Part shown: positions 8,462 to 17,253 of the stretch, one piece after another
Layout: every line of letters begins with the position of its first letter
Numbering within the stretch: the first letter of the stretch is position 1
Assembly (NCBI GenBank): GCA_947458455.1
Contig: CANGYJ010000001.1
Location: 186,001-250,000, forward strand
Source: Verrucomicrobiaceae bacterium
Lineage (GTDB): Bacteria > Verrucomicrobiota > Verrucomicrobiia > Verrucomicrobiales > Verrucomicrobiaceae
Direction: 5' to 3'
DNA length: 64,000 nucleotides
Position numbers and translations under genes: made by a program
The notes under the pieces: generated by a model
What the model saw: the letters and a program-made list of their open reading frames with translations, nothing else
Told to the model about the DNA's origin: nothing
Databases searched by the model: none

Positions 8462-8953
8462 TCAGGGAAGTTCCCCCACTGATTTCAAGATCAAGTTCCG
8501 CAACGCCCCGCTGATCCAGAATTCCGCCTCTTTCTCCAGTCGGTCCAGCAGCGGCGCGACAGCGGGAATGAGACCGCGTTCCTTCGCATCGCGGAGAATG
8601 CCCAGTAGGCCGGTGGTTCGCAGGCCCAGCGCGGTGGCGGCGGCTCGGCCTGCCAGTTCATCCATGAGCACGGCATCCGCTTTTCTTTCGACAGCCAGGG
8701 ATAGTGCCGCCACCTCACCGGCCTGAAGGCGTGAAGAGGTGGTGAGCGCGGGCAGTAGAGCTTGTGGCGCGGCTTTCTCGATGAAGTCAGGAAAGTTCAA
8801 ACCTTGAAACCGGGCATCCACTTGGGCCAGACGCTGAAACTCCACCACCACCATCGTCGGGGACAAGACACGGCCATACATCTGCCGCAGCAGGTCTGCC
8901 AGCCCGATGAGGCAGAGATTGAGGACGACAGAAGTGTCCGTGACGACGATCAC
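8462..8953 (-). CDS. PIN-domain toxin-like protein (DUF3368 family)
   Basis: 163 aa. The start MIVVTDTSVVLNL carries the first PIN acidic residue; KADAVLMDELAGR and ALGLRTTGLLGIL supply later conserved residues of the DUF3368 group. PIN proteins are metal-dependent RNases and usually act as toxins. The GTG start at 8953 overlaps the stop of the upstream small gene (GTGA), the classic antitoxin-toxin coupling. Function in this host is inferred from family and layout. Confidence 0.85.
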   Translation of the reverse strand: MIVVTDTSVVLNLCLIGLADLLRQMYGRVLSPTMVVVEFQRLAQVDARFQGLNFPDFIEKAAPQALLPALTTSSRLQAGEVAALSLAVERKADAVLMDELAGRAAATALGLRTTGLLGILRDAKERGLIPAVAPLLDRLEKEAEFWISGALRNLILKSVGELP

Positions 8954-9189
8954 AGGCTGCGCAGAGCGCGGATGGTTTCGAGATCCTGCTCCCAGCGTTC
9001 CTCATCATAAGAGGGGATACGGCGGGTGTGGAGTGCCTGATCAAAGGTGTGACGTTCCAGACCAGCCATACGGGCGGCCACCCCGCGGGAGACATGCCCG
9101 GCGGCGTAGGCGCCGCAGGCGAGGTCTAGCAGGATTTCGGACTCACCCATCTCGGTGAGCACCGGATCGTCAGGAAGCGTGATGGTCAT
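8950..9189 (-). CDS. UPF0175-family antitoxin
   Basis: 79 aa from MTITLPDDP. The block ILLDLACGAYAAGHVSRGVAARMAGL is a helix-turn-helix-like segment typical of UPF0175 proteins, which pair with DUF3368 PIN toxins; RIPSYDEERWEQDL is the usual acidic C-terminal toxin-binding region. It probably binds its own promoter and neutralises the toxin. ATG 9189 fits the family start; a longer frame to 9222 adds an unlikely leader. Confidence 0.85.
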   Translation of the reverse strand: MTITLPDDPVLTEMGESEILLDLACGAYAAGHVSRGVAARMAGLERHTFDQALHTRRIPSYDEERWEQDLETIRALRSL

Positions 9190-9248
9190 GGCGGAGAATA
9201 TGGGAAAAGCAGGTGGAGGCAAGAAAGCGTCTCAAAGGAATGAGTGCG

Positions 9249-10424
9249 TCACAGCCTCAGAAAAGCCTTCTGTTTGTGCAGCCACCAGCAGATCAGCCAG
9301 AGAACGAAGAGAACGCCGCAGCGGTCGATGACAGGTTCCCATCCGGCGGGGAAGGCGGTGGCGGGGAGGTGCTTGTGGAGGTTGTCCTTGATCCAGCCGG
9401 CGCAGAGGCTGTGCAGCACATAGATCGTGATGCTGTTCATGCCGACGACGACCAGCGGGAAGACGAGCCGCCGCCAGCCGGCGATTTCGACGAGCGAGTA
9501 AAAGCCGGTGAGCAGGAGGAGCACCCAGCCACCGCTTTGAATGGCCCACGTCGGCGTCCAGATGCGCTTCACCGAGGGCAGCGCGACGAGATCGAGCACG
9601 GTGCCGAGGAAGATCAAAAGGACGCCGGCGATGAATAGGCGCACGGCTTTGCTTTTCGTATCCAAAGGACTGCGCATGAGGAAATCGCCGGTGAGTGCTC
9701 CGCCAAGCATGGTGGCGACAGCGGGGACGAAATTGAGCGTCTGATAGCCGCCGGCATTGTACATAAAGGGCTGGGCCTGTGGCAGGAGGTTGAGGAACCA
9801 GCGATCAAAGTGCGCGGCGGCATTGAAGTGAATGCTCCAGTGCCCGAACCAGCCGGTGAGAATGCCTTCCGGTGGTACTTTGATGCCTTGAATCGAGGCA
9901 CACTGCTCCGGCGTGGGCAGCGGATGCATGGCGAAGAAGGCGGTGTAGCCCACGAGGATGGCGATGATGGCTGCCGTCATGTATTCCCAGCCGAGGCGGG
10001 CGATGAGAAAGAGGAAGACGTAGCCGAGGCCGATCTGCGCAAGGACATTGGTGAAGATCCAAGCCGTCTGCTTGTCCGCCGCTCGCGTGCTGAGCACGAC
10101 GGCGAGGAGGATGAGTAGCACGGCGCGTGTGAAAGCATGCCACGTCATGCCCAGAAAACCCTGCCCGGCCTCGCGACGCTTCGCACAGGAGAGCGGGACG
10201 GCGATGCCGACCATGAACATGAAGCTCGGCTGGATGAGATCCCACAGCGAGCAGCCCTGCCAGGCCTTGTGTTCGAATTGCGGCCGGATGGTTTCCCAAA
10301 ACGAACCCGGATTCGCCTCGGCCATCTGCACGATGCCAAAACCGGACGAGGCCATCAAAAGCATGATGAAGCCGCGAAAAGCATCGAGGGAGAGAAGTCG
10401 GGATGAAGGCTGGTTGGAGCTCAT
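9249..10424 (-). CDS. DUF5009 / heparan-alpha-glucosaminide acetyltransferase-like membrane protein
   Basis: 391 aa with about ten hydrophobic helices. The start RLLSLDAFRGFIMLLM is the family hallmark; WQGCSLWDLIQPSFMFMVG follows, then several helices including IWTPTWAIQSGGWVLLLL. Members move acyl groups across the membrane or acetylate glucosamine; bacterial copies often lie with amino-sugar genes, but none is present here. It follows the DCC pseudogene by 32 bp on the same strand and may share its transcript. Confidence 0.8.
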   Translation of the reverse strand: MSSNQPSSRLLSLDAFRGFIMLLMASSGFGIVQMAEANPGSFWETIRPQFEHKAWQGCSLWDLIQPSFMFMVGIAVPLSCAKRREAGQGFLGMTWHAFTRAVLLILLAVVLSTRAADKQTAWIFTNVLAQIGLGYVFLFLIARLGWEYMTAAIIAILVGYTAFFAMHPLPTPEQCASIQGIKVPPEGILTGWFGHWSIHFNAAAHFDRWFLNLLPQAQPFMYNAGGYQTLNFVPAVATMLGGALTGDFLMRSPLDTKSKAVRLFIAGVLLIFLGTVLDLVALPSVKRIWTPTWAIQSGGWVLLLLTGFYSLVEIAGWRRLVFPLVVVGMNSITIYVLHSLCAGWIKDNLHKHLPATAFPAGWEPVIDRCGVLFVLWLICWWLHKQKAFLRL

Positions 10425-10456
10425 GCGCCCGAAGGAACGCTCGATACGGCTTGAGG

Positions 10457-10882
10457 CTATCGGTGCACGGGTGAGAACTCGCAGCTCGTCTCATCCGGCA
10501 CGGGGAGAAGCGCTTCATCACCTCGCAAATGGAGCAGCGAGGACAGCGTGAGGCGATTGGCGGAGATGAGGTAAATGATCTTTTTGGCGATAGACTGCAT
10601 CGCGGGGCTGGCGAGGCGTGACGACCATTCACGGAAGTTGTGGAGAGCCCACAGGCACATTACCCAGGCACCCGCACCTTGCCAGAGATGGCCTTCATCG
10701 CTGAGGACGACGATTTCTTGATCCGCGTGGAGTTGATCGATCATCGGGCAGCGTTGCCTGGCCTGTGGCGAATCTTAGGGAATGAATTCGAGCCGCACAT
10801 AAGCGGGCTGCCCTGACAGCCATCGACGCACGCTGCTGCAGAGGCCGCAGCGGGCGTCGTAGAAGAGGGTGAGAGTGGTCAT
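10457..10882 (-). pseudogene. DCC-family thiol-disulfide oxidoreductase (DUF393) with in-frame TAA
   Basis: From ATG 10882 the frame reads MTTLTLFYDARCGLCSSVRR, with the CxxC of the DCC family, then LEFIP and a TAA at 10775-10777 (codon 36). The same frame continues without another stop to 10457: DSPQARQRCP, then EIVVLSDEGHLWQGAGAW and a normal family C-terminus, 142 codons in all. Family members usually have an aromatic residue there (FxPYDSP), so a TAT or TAC to TAA change explains it. The start overlaps the stop of the upstream membrane-protein gene (ATGA). It may be a true nonsense mutation or a base-call error. Confidence 0.8.
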
Positions 10883-11337
10883 GGGTTATTGGATGTAGGG
10901 TGAGATTCCAAACGGCATCGCGCATAAGCGGCGATGGAACCCGTCACACCGGTGAGGAGCAGTTCGAAGAGCATGACTTCCATGAAGTCGAAGCTGGCGT
11001 TGAAAGCCAAGACCGTCCCCAAGTGGATGATCGTGAAGGCAAAGGCGGATGCTAGGCCTGCCACCCATGCGGTGGCAGGTTTGCGAAGAAGCGAAGCGTC
11101 TGAAACGATCAAATCGACGGGGAGAAAGATCAGCAGCCAAACAGCTGCGATCACGATGCCTGAAGCGATGGCATAGATTCCCAGAACCCACGCTGCTGAC
11201 ACGATATGTGCAGAGCGAAATGCTGAGGTGAAAGCAGCGTAGATGGCACAGACGATCCACAAGGTCAGATTGCAAGCGACCCAACCGATGCCCATCGCGA
11301 TGGACGAGAGCTTTGCTTTTCGAAGGAGCATATTCAC
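10879..11337 (-). CDS. Hypothetical four-helix membrane protein
   Basis: 152 aa, not recognised. Four hydrophobic segments are visible: IAMGIGWVACNLTLWIVCAIY, VLGIYAIASGIVIAAVWLLIF, AWVAGLASAFAFTIIHLGTV and VMLFELLLTGVTGSIAAY. Its start overlaps the stop of the upstream gene and its own stop overlaps the DCC start, both by four bases, so three genes are translationally chained. The context suggests a membrane redox or lipid role. Confidence 0.7.
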   Translation of the reverse strand: MNMLLRKAKLSSIAMGIGWVACNLTLWIVCAIYAAFTSAFRSAHIVSAAWVLGIYAIASGIVIAAVWLLIFLPVDLIVSDASLLRKPATAWVAGLASAFAFTIIHLGTVLAFNASFDFMEVMLFELLLTGVTGSIAAYARCRLESHPTSNNP

Positions 11338-11750
11338 AGTGTGTCGAGGGCGTTGGCTGGACGGGGCATGCGCATCATCGGAGGCACGGGCGGAGGCATG
11401 GCGGCGAGGTGGGCACGCTTCCGCATGCGGGTGAAGAGGTAGAGGTTGAAGAAGTGCATGCCGCCCAGGGCGAGCAGCACGATGCCCATTTTCGAGCTGA
11501 GCAGCTCAAACACACCTTGCGCACCGAGTATCTCCTCGGTGGTCTTCAGGTAGAGCGACACGAAGCCGATGTTCACGAGGTAAAAGCCGACGACGAGGAG
11601 GTGATTGACGCTATCGGCGAGGTCAGTGTCGCCGTGGAAGCATTCGACGAGGAACACGCGGCCGTTTTGGTGCAGCGTGCGGGCCACCCACACGGTCATG
11701 CTGACCGCGAGGGTGAGGTAGAGGGCATAGGTGAGGACGGTTTCGTTCAT
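11334..11750 (-). CDS. Hypothetical three-helix membrane protein
   Basis: 138 aa. Start MNETVLTYALYL gives an N-terminal helix; VNHLLVVGFYLVNIGFVSLYL and KMGIVLLALGGMHFFNLYLF are two more. A Met/Pro-rich tail (MPPPVPPMMRMPRP) ends the chain. It lies 28 bp after the desaturase and overlaps the next gene by four bases. Small membrane proteins of this kind often accompany DCC-family proteins, but I cannot assign a function. Confidence 0.7.
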   Translation of the reverse strand: MNETVLTYALYLTLAVSMTVWVARTLHQNGRVFLVECFHGDTDLADSVNHLLVVGFYLVNIGFVSLYLKTTEEILGAQGVFELLSSKMGIVLLALGGMHFFNLYLFTRMRKRAHLAAMPPPVPPMMRMPRPANALDTL

Positions 11751-11778
11751 GGTGTAGTGGTGGTTTGGGTTAAAGACC

Positions 11779-12723
11779 TCACAAGAGGTCAAAGTGAGCG
11801 CTGAGTCGGCGAGCGGGTCGCGGGTGGGGAAGGGGGATGCGCTCGGGCCTTGGTGGGAGGTTTTCTGGAAGGCGCACGTTCCAGGCAAGACCGACGCGGG
11901 TGAGGAGAGCGATGAACCACCAGCCGGGATCATGCTGGCCGTGGCGAAGGCCAAGGCAGGCGGACTTTGGATAGGCGTGATGGTTGTTGTGCCAGCACTC
12001 GCCTATGGTGAGCAGGCCGATGCGAGGGAGGTTGTAACCTTGCAAGGCATGGCCTTCGAGATGCGAATCGCGGTGGCCGAGGTTGTGAGCGAGGTGCCCG
12101 ATGAGCCAGTGACCGGTTAGCGAGGTCACGATGCGCACGCTGATACCCCACACGATCCACGGCCAGCCGCCGAAATAGTTCAGCACGAGGGCGAGCGGGA
12201 TCTGCTGGAGCATCCAGGTGCGTTGCAGGAAGCGGTAAAAGGGATCGCTGGCCACTTCCGGCTCGAATTCGAGTCGTGGCGGATTTTCGAGGCGCATCTT
12301 CTCATGCAGATTCCACCAGGCATCCTGCCAGAAGCCCGTTTGATGGATGAAGAAGGGATGGCAGCGCCCGTGGCGCTGCGCCCAATCGCGGATCTCATGC
12401 AGGTAGATCATGCCAAACGGTCCACCCATGCCGACGAGCGTGCCGAGATAGACGAGGAGCCTTTCGAGCCACTTTGGGCATTCAAAGCTGCGGTGGATGA
12501 GCAATCGGTGAAGCCTCACGGTGTGCCCGAGGCACAGCGTGAGCACGGCGGAGAGCAAAACGGGCGACTGACCGAAGGTGAACGCACCACCGATGACCGC
12601 GACGAGAAGGTGGCCGAAGAACCAAAGAGACTTCACCGGGCTCCACACCACCTTTCCTTGCTCAGGATTCGTGAACTCCGACATGGCATGCATGCGGCGG
12701 ACTTCGGTGGGGTGAGTTTTCAT
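11779..12723 (-). CDS. Acyl-CoA/fatty-acid desaturase
   Basis: 314 aa integral membrane di-iron enzyme that inserts double bonds in acyl chains. Histidine boxes seen: HRLLIHRSF (box 1), RDWAQRHGRCHPFF (box 2, with Cys where many family members have the middle His), and HNNHHAYP (box 3). HLAHNLGHRDSH supplies a further conserved His cluster. Membrane helices lie before box 1 and between boxes 2 and 3. It is 55 bp downstream of a GbsR-type regulator on the same strand, which probably controls it. Confidence 0.9.
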   Translation of the reverse strand: MKTHPTEVRRMHAMSEFTNPEQGKVVWSPVKSLWFFGHLLVAVIGGAFTFGQSPVLLSAVLTLCLGHTVRLHRLLIHRSFECPKWLERLLVYLGTLVGMGGPFGMIYLHEIRDWAQRHGRCHPFFIHQTGFWQDAWWNLHEKMRLENPPRLEFEPEVASDPFYRFLQRTWMLQQIPLALVLNYFGGWPWIVWGISVRIVTSLTGHWLIGHLAHNLGHRDSHLEGHALQGYNLPRIGLLTIGECWHNNHHAYPKSACLGLRHGQHDPGWWFIALLTRVGLAWNVRLPENLPPRPERIPLPHPRPARRLSAHFDLL

Positions 12724-12778
12724 GGTGAATACTTCAAAAATTTCAGGAAATAAAGAAACATTGGTTCAAAAAAAGGGA

Positions 12779-13303
12779 TCAGCCGAGCAGTTTCATGGCC
12801 CACTGGAGGGCGGAGGCGTGCTTCATGCTGGAGATGGTGTCGGAGACTTTGATGCCGAACTCGACGAATTCCTGTAGCTCCTTCATCTGATGGTAAAACT
12901 CACGTCCAGGAGCGCTGGACTCGGTTTTCGTGCGTTCGGCACAGGATTTCAGCACTTCGAGGGCGGGCATGATCTCGCGGCGTTTACGCTCGCGGGCGAT
13001 GGTGACGACCATCTTCCACACGTCCTTCTCGGCTTGGAAAAACTCCTTCCGCTCGCCTTTGCGATGGATGATCTGGATGAGACCCCAGCCGACGAGTTCG
13101 CGGAGGTTGGTATTGGCATTGCCGCGGCTGATTTGGAGCTTTTCCATGATCTCATCCGTGTACATCGGCTCGGGGGCCGTCATGAGCAGAGCGTGGATCT
13201 GCGCCATGGTGCGATTGATGCCCCAGTGGCTGCCGAGAGCCCCCCACTGCGCCACGAAGTCATCGCGGGCGGCTTCCCATTCGGATGGAGGATTGGCTGG
13301 CAT
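12779..13303 (-). CDS. GbsR/MarR-type winged-helix transcriptional regulator
   Basis: 174 aa from MPANPPSEWEAARDDF. The winged helix-turn-helix is visible as HALLMTAPEPMYTDEIMEKL then ISRGNANTNLRELVGWGLI and a wing HRKGERKEFF. A C-terminal helical region probably dimerises. ATG 13303 is preferred; the frame extends to a GTG at 13327. Relatives control betaine or membrane genes; here the adjacent desaturase is the obvious target. An 11-bp palindrome, ACTAG-A-CTAGT (13345-13355), lies about 40 bp upstream of the start and could be an operator, though such a short site may be chance. Confidence 0.85.
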   Translation of the reverse strand: MPANPPSEWEAARDDFVAQWGALGSHWGINRTMAQIHALLMTAPEPMYTDEIMEKLQISRGNANTNLRELVGWGLIQIIHRKGERKEFFQAEKDVWKMVVTIARERKRREIMPALEVLKSCAERTKTESSAPGREFYHQMKELQEFVEFGIKVSDTISSMKHASALQWAMKLLG

Positions 13304-13350
13304 TTTTTCAGATAATTCTGAAAGCACGAAGACGCAAGCGGAGAACTAGA

Positions 13351-15147
13351 CTAGTCCTTCTTTGCTTCGGCAGGGGCGGGAGCACGGTTGCGATCGGAGT
13401 AAAAGACCATGGGCATGGTGAGGCTTTCTTTGGAGCCCATAGGGATGGCGATGAGCGGGTGAATGACCTTGAAGGGAAACTCTGGAGATGGGCTGAAGTC
13501 CTTCTCAAAGGCCAGCATCGGCCCGCGGACGATTAGATCCCGCCACTCGCCGTAGGGTCCGGTGAAGACATCGGAGAAGCGTTCTCCCTTCGCGGAGACG
13601 GGCGTCATGACAAAGCCTGCGAGACGTACCTTGCGATCTGCGGCGGCTTTTTGAAACGTGGCGAAATCCTCTCGCTGCACGGGCAGGGCGGCGCAGGGCA
13701 CATCGGCATACCAGGCGACGAAAGCTGGGGCGTCAGACATGAGGAATTCATCGGCTTCGACGAGTTCCCGAAGGATGGCCGCACGCTCCGGGATGAAGGG
13801 CGGCCAGTGCGGCTGCATGCGGCTGCCTAAGGTGAGACCGAATTTGAGATAGACCGGCAGGTTCACTAGCATCGGTAGCGCCGTGATGCCGAGAGCCACA
13901 GCAGCGCTGCCCCATTGGGCCCAAAAAGTGCGGTCATTGTGCAGGCGACTCCACATGACCACGAGCATCGCCGCACCGAAGAGGCTCATTGCTGGAGTGA
14001 GCACGAGGTAGAGGGCATTATCATCCACGAGCTCCTCCGGCAGGCCTACCAGCCCCATGCCGATGAGCACACAGCCAAAAATGAGCGCCAGCGTCCAGCG
14101 AGCACTCGCGGCATCCACCCGGCGAAAGGGGTGCATGAGGGAAGGAAAGAAAAACAGGGCTACGACACTGTAACCGAGGTAGCCAAAGAGGTTGGAGAGC
14201 TGGTCCTGCCAGCTCAGACCCACGCGGCGCAGGAGATCATCGAGCACCAGACTTGTGATGCCGGGGCTCAGATCCCGCTGGATGAGATCAGGATTCATTG
14301 AGGCGAGCTGAGCCTGAAAGAGGGCCTTGGCAGCACCGAGTGGGTCTCCGCAAAGTTGCATCTGCCACCAGCCCCAGCCGAAGAGTGCGGCGAAGGGAAT
14401 CACCGCGACCAAAAAGGCTCCCACACGGCCTCCTGGGAGAAAGAATGCGACGCCAAGGATGAGGCCGAGGATCAGCCAGACGGCCAGCCAGTGCGTGAGC
14501 ATCATCGCGGCGCACACCACCCCCAGCCCAGCGAGCACGGGGCCTATCGCTTGGTCTTCCGCAGCTCTCGCGGCAGCAGCAGCTAGAAGGCGGAAGGCTA
14601 GGGCGAACTCCAGCGTGAGCAGGGCCTTTGAGGAGCCGCTCACCGCCATGTCCCAGCCAGGCATGCAAACGAGCAGTGCGATGGCTGCGATGGCGGCCAC
14701 CTTTTCATCGAAGAGCCGCCTGGCCGCGCCGTGCGTAAAGTAGATCGTCAGCAGCCAGCAGACGACACCGAAGGCGGCCATGAGCCGATCGAAGAAATAG
14801 ATCGGGCTACCGCCTCTATAGGGGGCGTATTCGCCCAGAGGCTGAAAAATACGAAAAGCCGCTGCCAGCAGCATGGGTTGCAGCGGCGGCTGCGTGGTCT
14901 CCGGCATCGCCAGCGGGGAAGGGGATTTTTCCGCGTTTTCCATCTGCGCCCAGGCATAGGGTTGCACGACTTTCGTCTGCCAGGAAAACGTTCGCGCAAC
15001 CTGCCGGGCAAGCTGCGCCTGATGCATGCCTTCCACGCTGCTGAGGCCGCGAAAGGTCACAAACACATGGATGAAGGCTAGCGCTACCGCCGCAAAGTAG
15101 AAGGCAAGCCGCAGGGCGGCTCCGGGAGAGGAGGGTTGGGAACTCAT
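13351..15147 (-). CDS. Membrane glycosyltransferase-like protein (GT39/PMT-type topology)
   Basis: 598 aa with about eleven membrane helices. The first helix (LAFYFAAVALAFIHVFVTF) is followed by a periplasmic loop with an acidic residue (RGLSSVEGMHQAQLARQVAR) that fits the catalytic loop of lipid-linked sugar transferases (ArnT/PMT type), then DRLMAAFGVVCWLL and many helices. The C-terminal part (EADEFLMSDAPAFVAWYADV) is soluble. The donor and acceptor are unknown. ATG 15147 (MSSQPSS) is preferred over 15162. Confidence 0.65.
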   Translation of the reverse strand: MSSQPSSPGAALRLAFYFAAVALAFIHVFVTFRGLSSVEGMHQAQLARQVARTFSWQTKVVQPYAWAQMENAEKSPSPLAMPETTQPPLQPMLLAAAFRIFQPLGEYAPYRGGSPIYFFDRLMAAFGVVCWLLTIYFTHGAARRLFDEKVAAIAAIALLVCMPGWDMAVSGSSKALLTLEFALAFRLLAAAAARAAEDQAIGPVLAGLGVVCAAMMLTHWLAVWLILGLILGVAFFLPGGRVGAFLVAVIPFAALFGWGWWQMQLCGDPLGAAKALFQAQLASMNPDLIQRDLSPGITSLVLDDLLRRVGLSWQDQLSNLFGYLGYSVVALFFFPSLMHPFRRVDAASARWTLALIFGCVLIGMGLVGLPEELVDDNALYLVLTPAMSLFGAAMLVVMWSRLHNDRTFWAQWGSAAVALGITALPMLVNLPVYLKFGLTLGSRMQPHWPPFIPERAAILRELVEADEFLMSDAPAFVAWYADVPCAALPVQREDFATFQKAAADRKVRLAGFVMTPVSAKGERFSDVFTGPYGEWRDLIVRGPMLAFEKDFSPSPEFPFKVIHPLIAIPMGSKESLTMPMVFYSDRNRAPAPAEAKKD

Positions 15148-15199
15148 GGCATCGAATTTCACTCGCGAAGCTGTTTTTGCCAGCGGAGAAGCGCTCAGC

Positions 15200-15814
15200 T
15201 CACATGTCCTTGGTGATGACCACGTCTTTGCCCACGAAGAATGCCAGCACCGTACCGCCGATCACCCACGCGAAAAAGTGATCCGCCACTTTCACGATGA
15301 CATCACGGCCGGGATGCTCGAACCAGATCCACATTGGTAGCTCGCAAACCAGACCGGCAAAGAGTCCTGCTGCTGCCACAAAGACGATTCGCGCAGGATA
15401 CGCCAGCATCGCAGGGACCAGCATGCCAGCGATCAGAGTGGCGCAAAGCAAGTTGCGGAGGAAAGAGACGAACAAATTGCCGCTCATGCTCATCACCCGC
15501 CGCCCCGGACGCACTACTGCATAGACGAAAGGGCCGTTCTCGTGGGCCTTTTGATGGTCTGCCGCCGCTTGTTTGCTCTCCTCGGGCGTGGCGTGCTTCG
15601 ATGGGCGTGGCCTCGCAGGCATCACATAAATCCCCGCCCCACTGCTGGCCTGCGTATGCGAATTCGTCATCGAAGGAGAAAGGATTTCCGCCATCGCTCG
15701 CTCATCGCGGAACTGCCGCCACGAACTCTCGTGCCAGCCCAGCGCCGTCAAAGAAAGGGCTTCCCATGCAAACACCGCCATCGCCGTCAAAATCACTCCA
15801 AGAACAAATTTCAT
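15200..15814 (-). CDS. Hypothetical membrane protein
   Basis: 204 aa, not recognised. The N-terminus MKFVLGVILTAMAVFAWEALS is a membrane anchor; a polar loop follows (residues about 45-95), then FLRNLLCATLIAGMLVPAML, FVAAAGLFAGLVCELPMWIW and FAWVIGGTVLAFFVG as three further helices. ATG 15814 was chosen because the N-terminal extension to 15964 runs into the Cys-rich gene remnant. It lies 52 bp upstream of the glycosyltransferase on the same strand, so one transcript is likely. Confidence 0.65.
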   Translation of the reverse strand: MKFVLGVILTAMAVFAWEALSLTALGWHESSWRQFRDERAMAEILSPSMTNSHTQASSGAGIYVMPARPRPSKHATPEESKQAAADHQKAHENGPFVYAVVRPGRRVMSMSGNLFVSFLRNLLCATLIAGMLVPAMLAYPARIVFVAAAGLFAGLVCELPMWIWFEHPGRDVIVKVADHFFAWVIGGTVLAFFVGKDVVITKDM

Positions 15815-15902
15815 GTCACTGGCCTTAGACCTGAACCTAAGAACCCGCAAGGCACGATGAGCCTGGGAAGAAATCTCACCACAGCGCGGCGGCTCCACAC
15901 GC

Positions 15903-16137
15903 TCAAACTTCCGCTGGATGGCAGAGACGGCATTGGCGGCAGAGATCGCACACGGCCTTTGCATCCGTGTGGCAGCGCTCGCAGCTCAGGCAGAGGGCAC
16001 AGATGCGCTGACGGCGGGCAGCAGCCGCCCCGCAGACATGCCGGGCACTGCTCGGGCAGGGCGGCGGCCTCAGCGCGGGCACGGAGGCAGCCACGGGTCG
16101 GCTGCCGGAATCGGGGGAAAGGGGACGTTTGGCTCAT
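15903..16137 (-). pseudogene. Cys-rich zinc-ribbon-like protein, apparently broken by small indels
   Basis: No single frame explains this stretch, but three overlapping frames together give one sensible protein. From ATG 16137: MSQTSPFP; after one extra C in a C-run the next frame reads PIPAADPWLPPCPR; then ALPEQCPAC in the first frame; then ICALCLSCERCHTDAKAV, CDLC and CRLCHPAEV ending at 15903. Together they give six CxxC pairs. Three small indels would restore it. I infer a decayed or mis-assembled metal-binding protein; the frame choice is mine and not proven. Confidence 0.4.
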
Positions 16138-16347
16138 GAATGGCGCGGGAACTCCCCGCAGAGACCTTTTCCCAATTGGCGGGCGATTATGACAATAAAT
16201 CTGGAGAAAGTTTTGTCACCAATCGCCGGAGAATGGTTCCGCCGGGCGTTCGAGGCACTCGACGGCCTTCTCCGCGCCGCAATATCACATTGCCCAACTC
16301 GCGGCCATGCGCTCATAATGCCCCGCCCTCTCCTCCCGCCAGCCCGC

Positions 16348-17253
16348 ATGTCCGAATCTGCCGCCGTAGCCACGCCGCCGACGCCTCCCAGCAGGCGCCG
16401 CGTCTTCGCCTCCCGGTTGATCAGCACCCTGGTGCTGTGGGCGGTCATCATGACCGCTTTTCAATACAAGAGCGAGTGGCTGGTCGTCGCCATTACGGGG
16501 CTCTTTGGCATCGCCGGAGCACTCGAATACTACCGCCTCCTCCGCAGTGACCCGCAGGCACGCTCGTTCAATCTCCTCGGCTGCGTCATCTGCCTCGTTT
16601 ACTGGGTCTCCGTCAGCGTCTTCCTCAGCCAAAACCGTGCGGCGGACCTCATGTGGCTCGATCTTGCTGCGCTCACTGCCAGCGTGCATGGCAGCTTCCT
16701 CCTCTGCTACCGCCACCAGCTTGAGGGCGTGCTCACGCTCCAGCGCATCTTCAATACCGTCTTTGGCGTCGTCTATACCGTCATCTTCTTCGGCTTCATG
16801 GTGAAGCTCATCTACTTCTACCCTGGCGAGCCGATGAAGGGCAGCTTTCTCATGCTCTTTCTCATCATGGTGACGAAATTCAGCGACATGGGCGCTTATC
16901 TCGTTGGCGTGTGTTTCGGGAAGCACAAAATGATCCCTCATATCAGCCCTGCGAAATCCTGGGAAGGCTTCTTTGGCTCCTTCCTCGGCTCCTTCGGTGC
17001 CGCCGCCCTTATGCTCGCCTGGATTCCTGATAAGCTCGCCCCGCTCGGCTGGCTTCACGGCATGATCCTCGCCCCCATTCTCTGCGCCACCGCCGTCACT
17101 GGAGATCTCGCCGAGTCCGTCCTCAAGCGCTGCGTCGCCATCAAAGACAGCGGCCACAAGCTCCCCGGCATCGGCGGCATTCTCGACCTCACCGATAGCC
17201 TCCTCTTCACCGCTCCTGTGTTTTATTTCTATCTGAGTGCGATATGGCGGTGA
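16348..17253 (+). CDS. cdsA: Phosphatidate cytidylyltransferase
   Basis: 301 aa membrane enzyme that makes CDP-diacylglycerol from phosphatidate and CTP, the entry point for phospholipids. The signature is present near the C-terminus: ESVLKRCVAIKDSGHKLPG followed by IGGILDLTDS, in place of the common HGGVLDR form. About seven helices precede it. ATG 16348 (MSESAAV) was chosen; the frame is open further upstream but the extra residues look non-coding and lie in the divergent spacer. dxr follows on the same strand, an arrangement seen in many bacteria. Confidence 0.9.
   Translation: MSESAAVATPPTPPSRRRVFASRLISTLVLWAVIMTAFQYKSEWLVVAITGLFGIAGALEYYRLLRSDPQARSFNLLGCVICLVYWVSVSVFLSQNRAADLMWLDLAALTASVHGSFLLCYRHQLEGVLTLQRIFNTVFGVVYTVIFFGFMVKLIYFYPGEPMKGSFLMLFLIMVTKFSDMGAYLVGVCFGKHKMIPHISPAKSWEGFFGSFLGSFGAAALMLAWIPDKLAPLGWLHGMILAPILCATAVTGDLAESVLKRCVAIKDSGHKLPGIGGILDLTDSLLFTAPVFYFYLSAIWR

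Noticed and set aside
12300-12420. Desaturase inactivated by Cys in the second His box
   Set aside because: The RDWAQR...CH form appears to be a subfamily trait and the other His boxes are intact.
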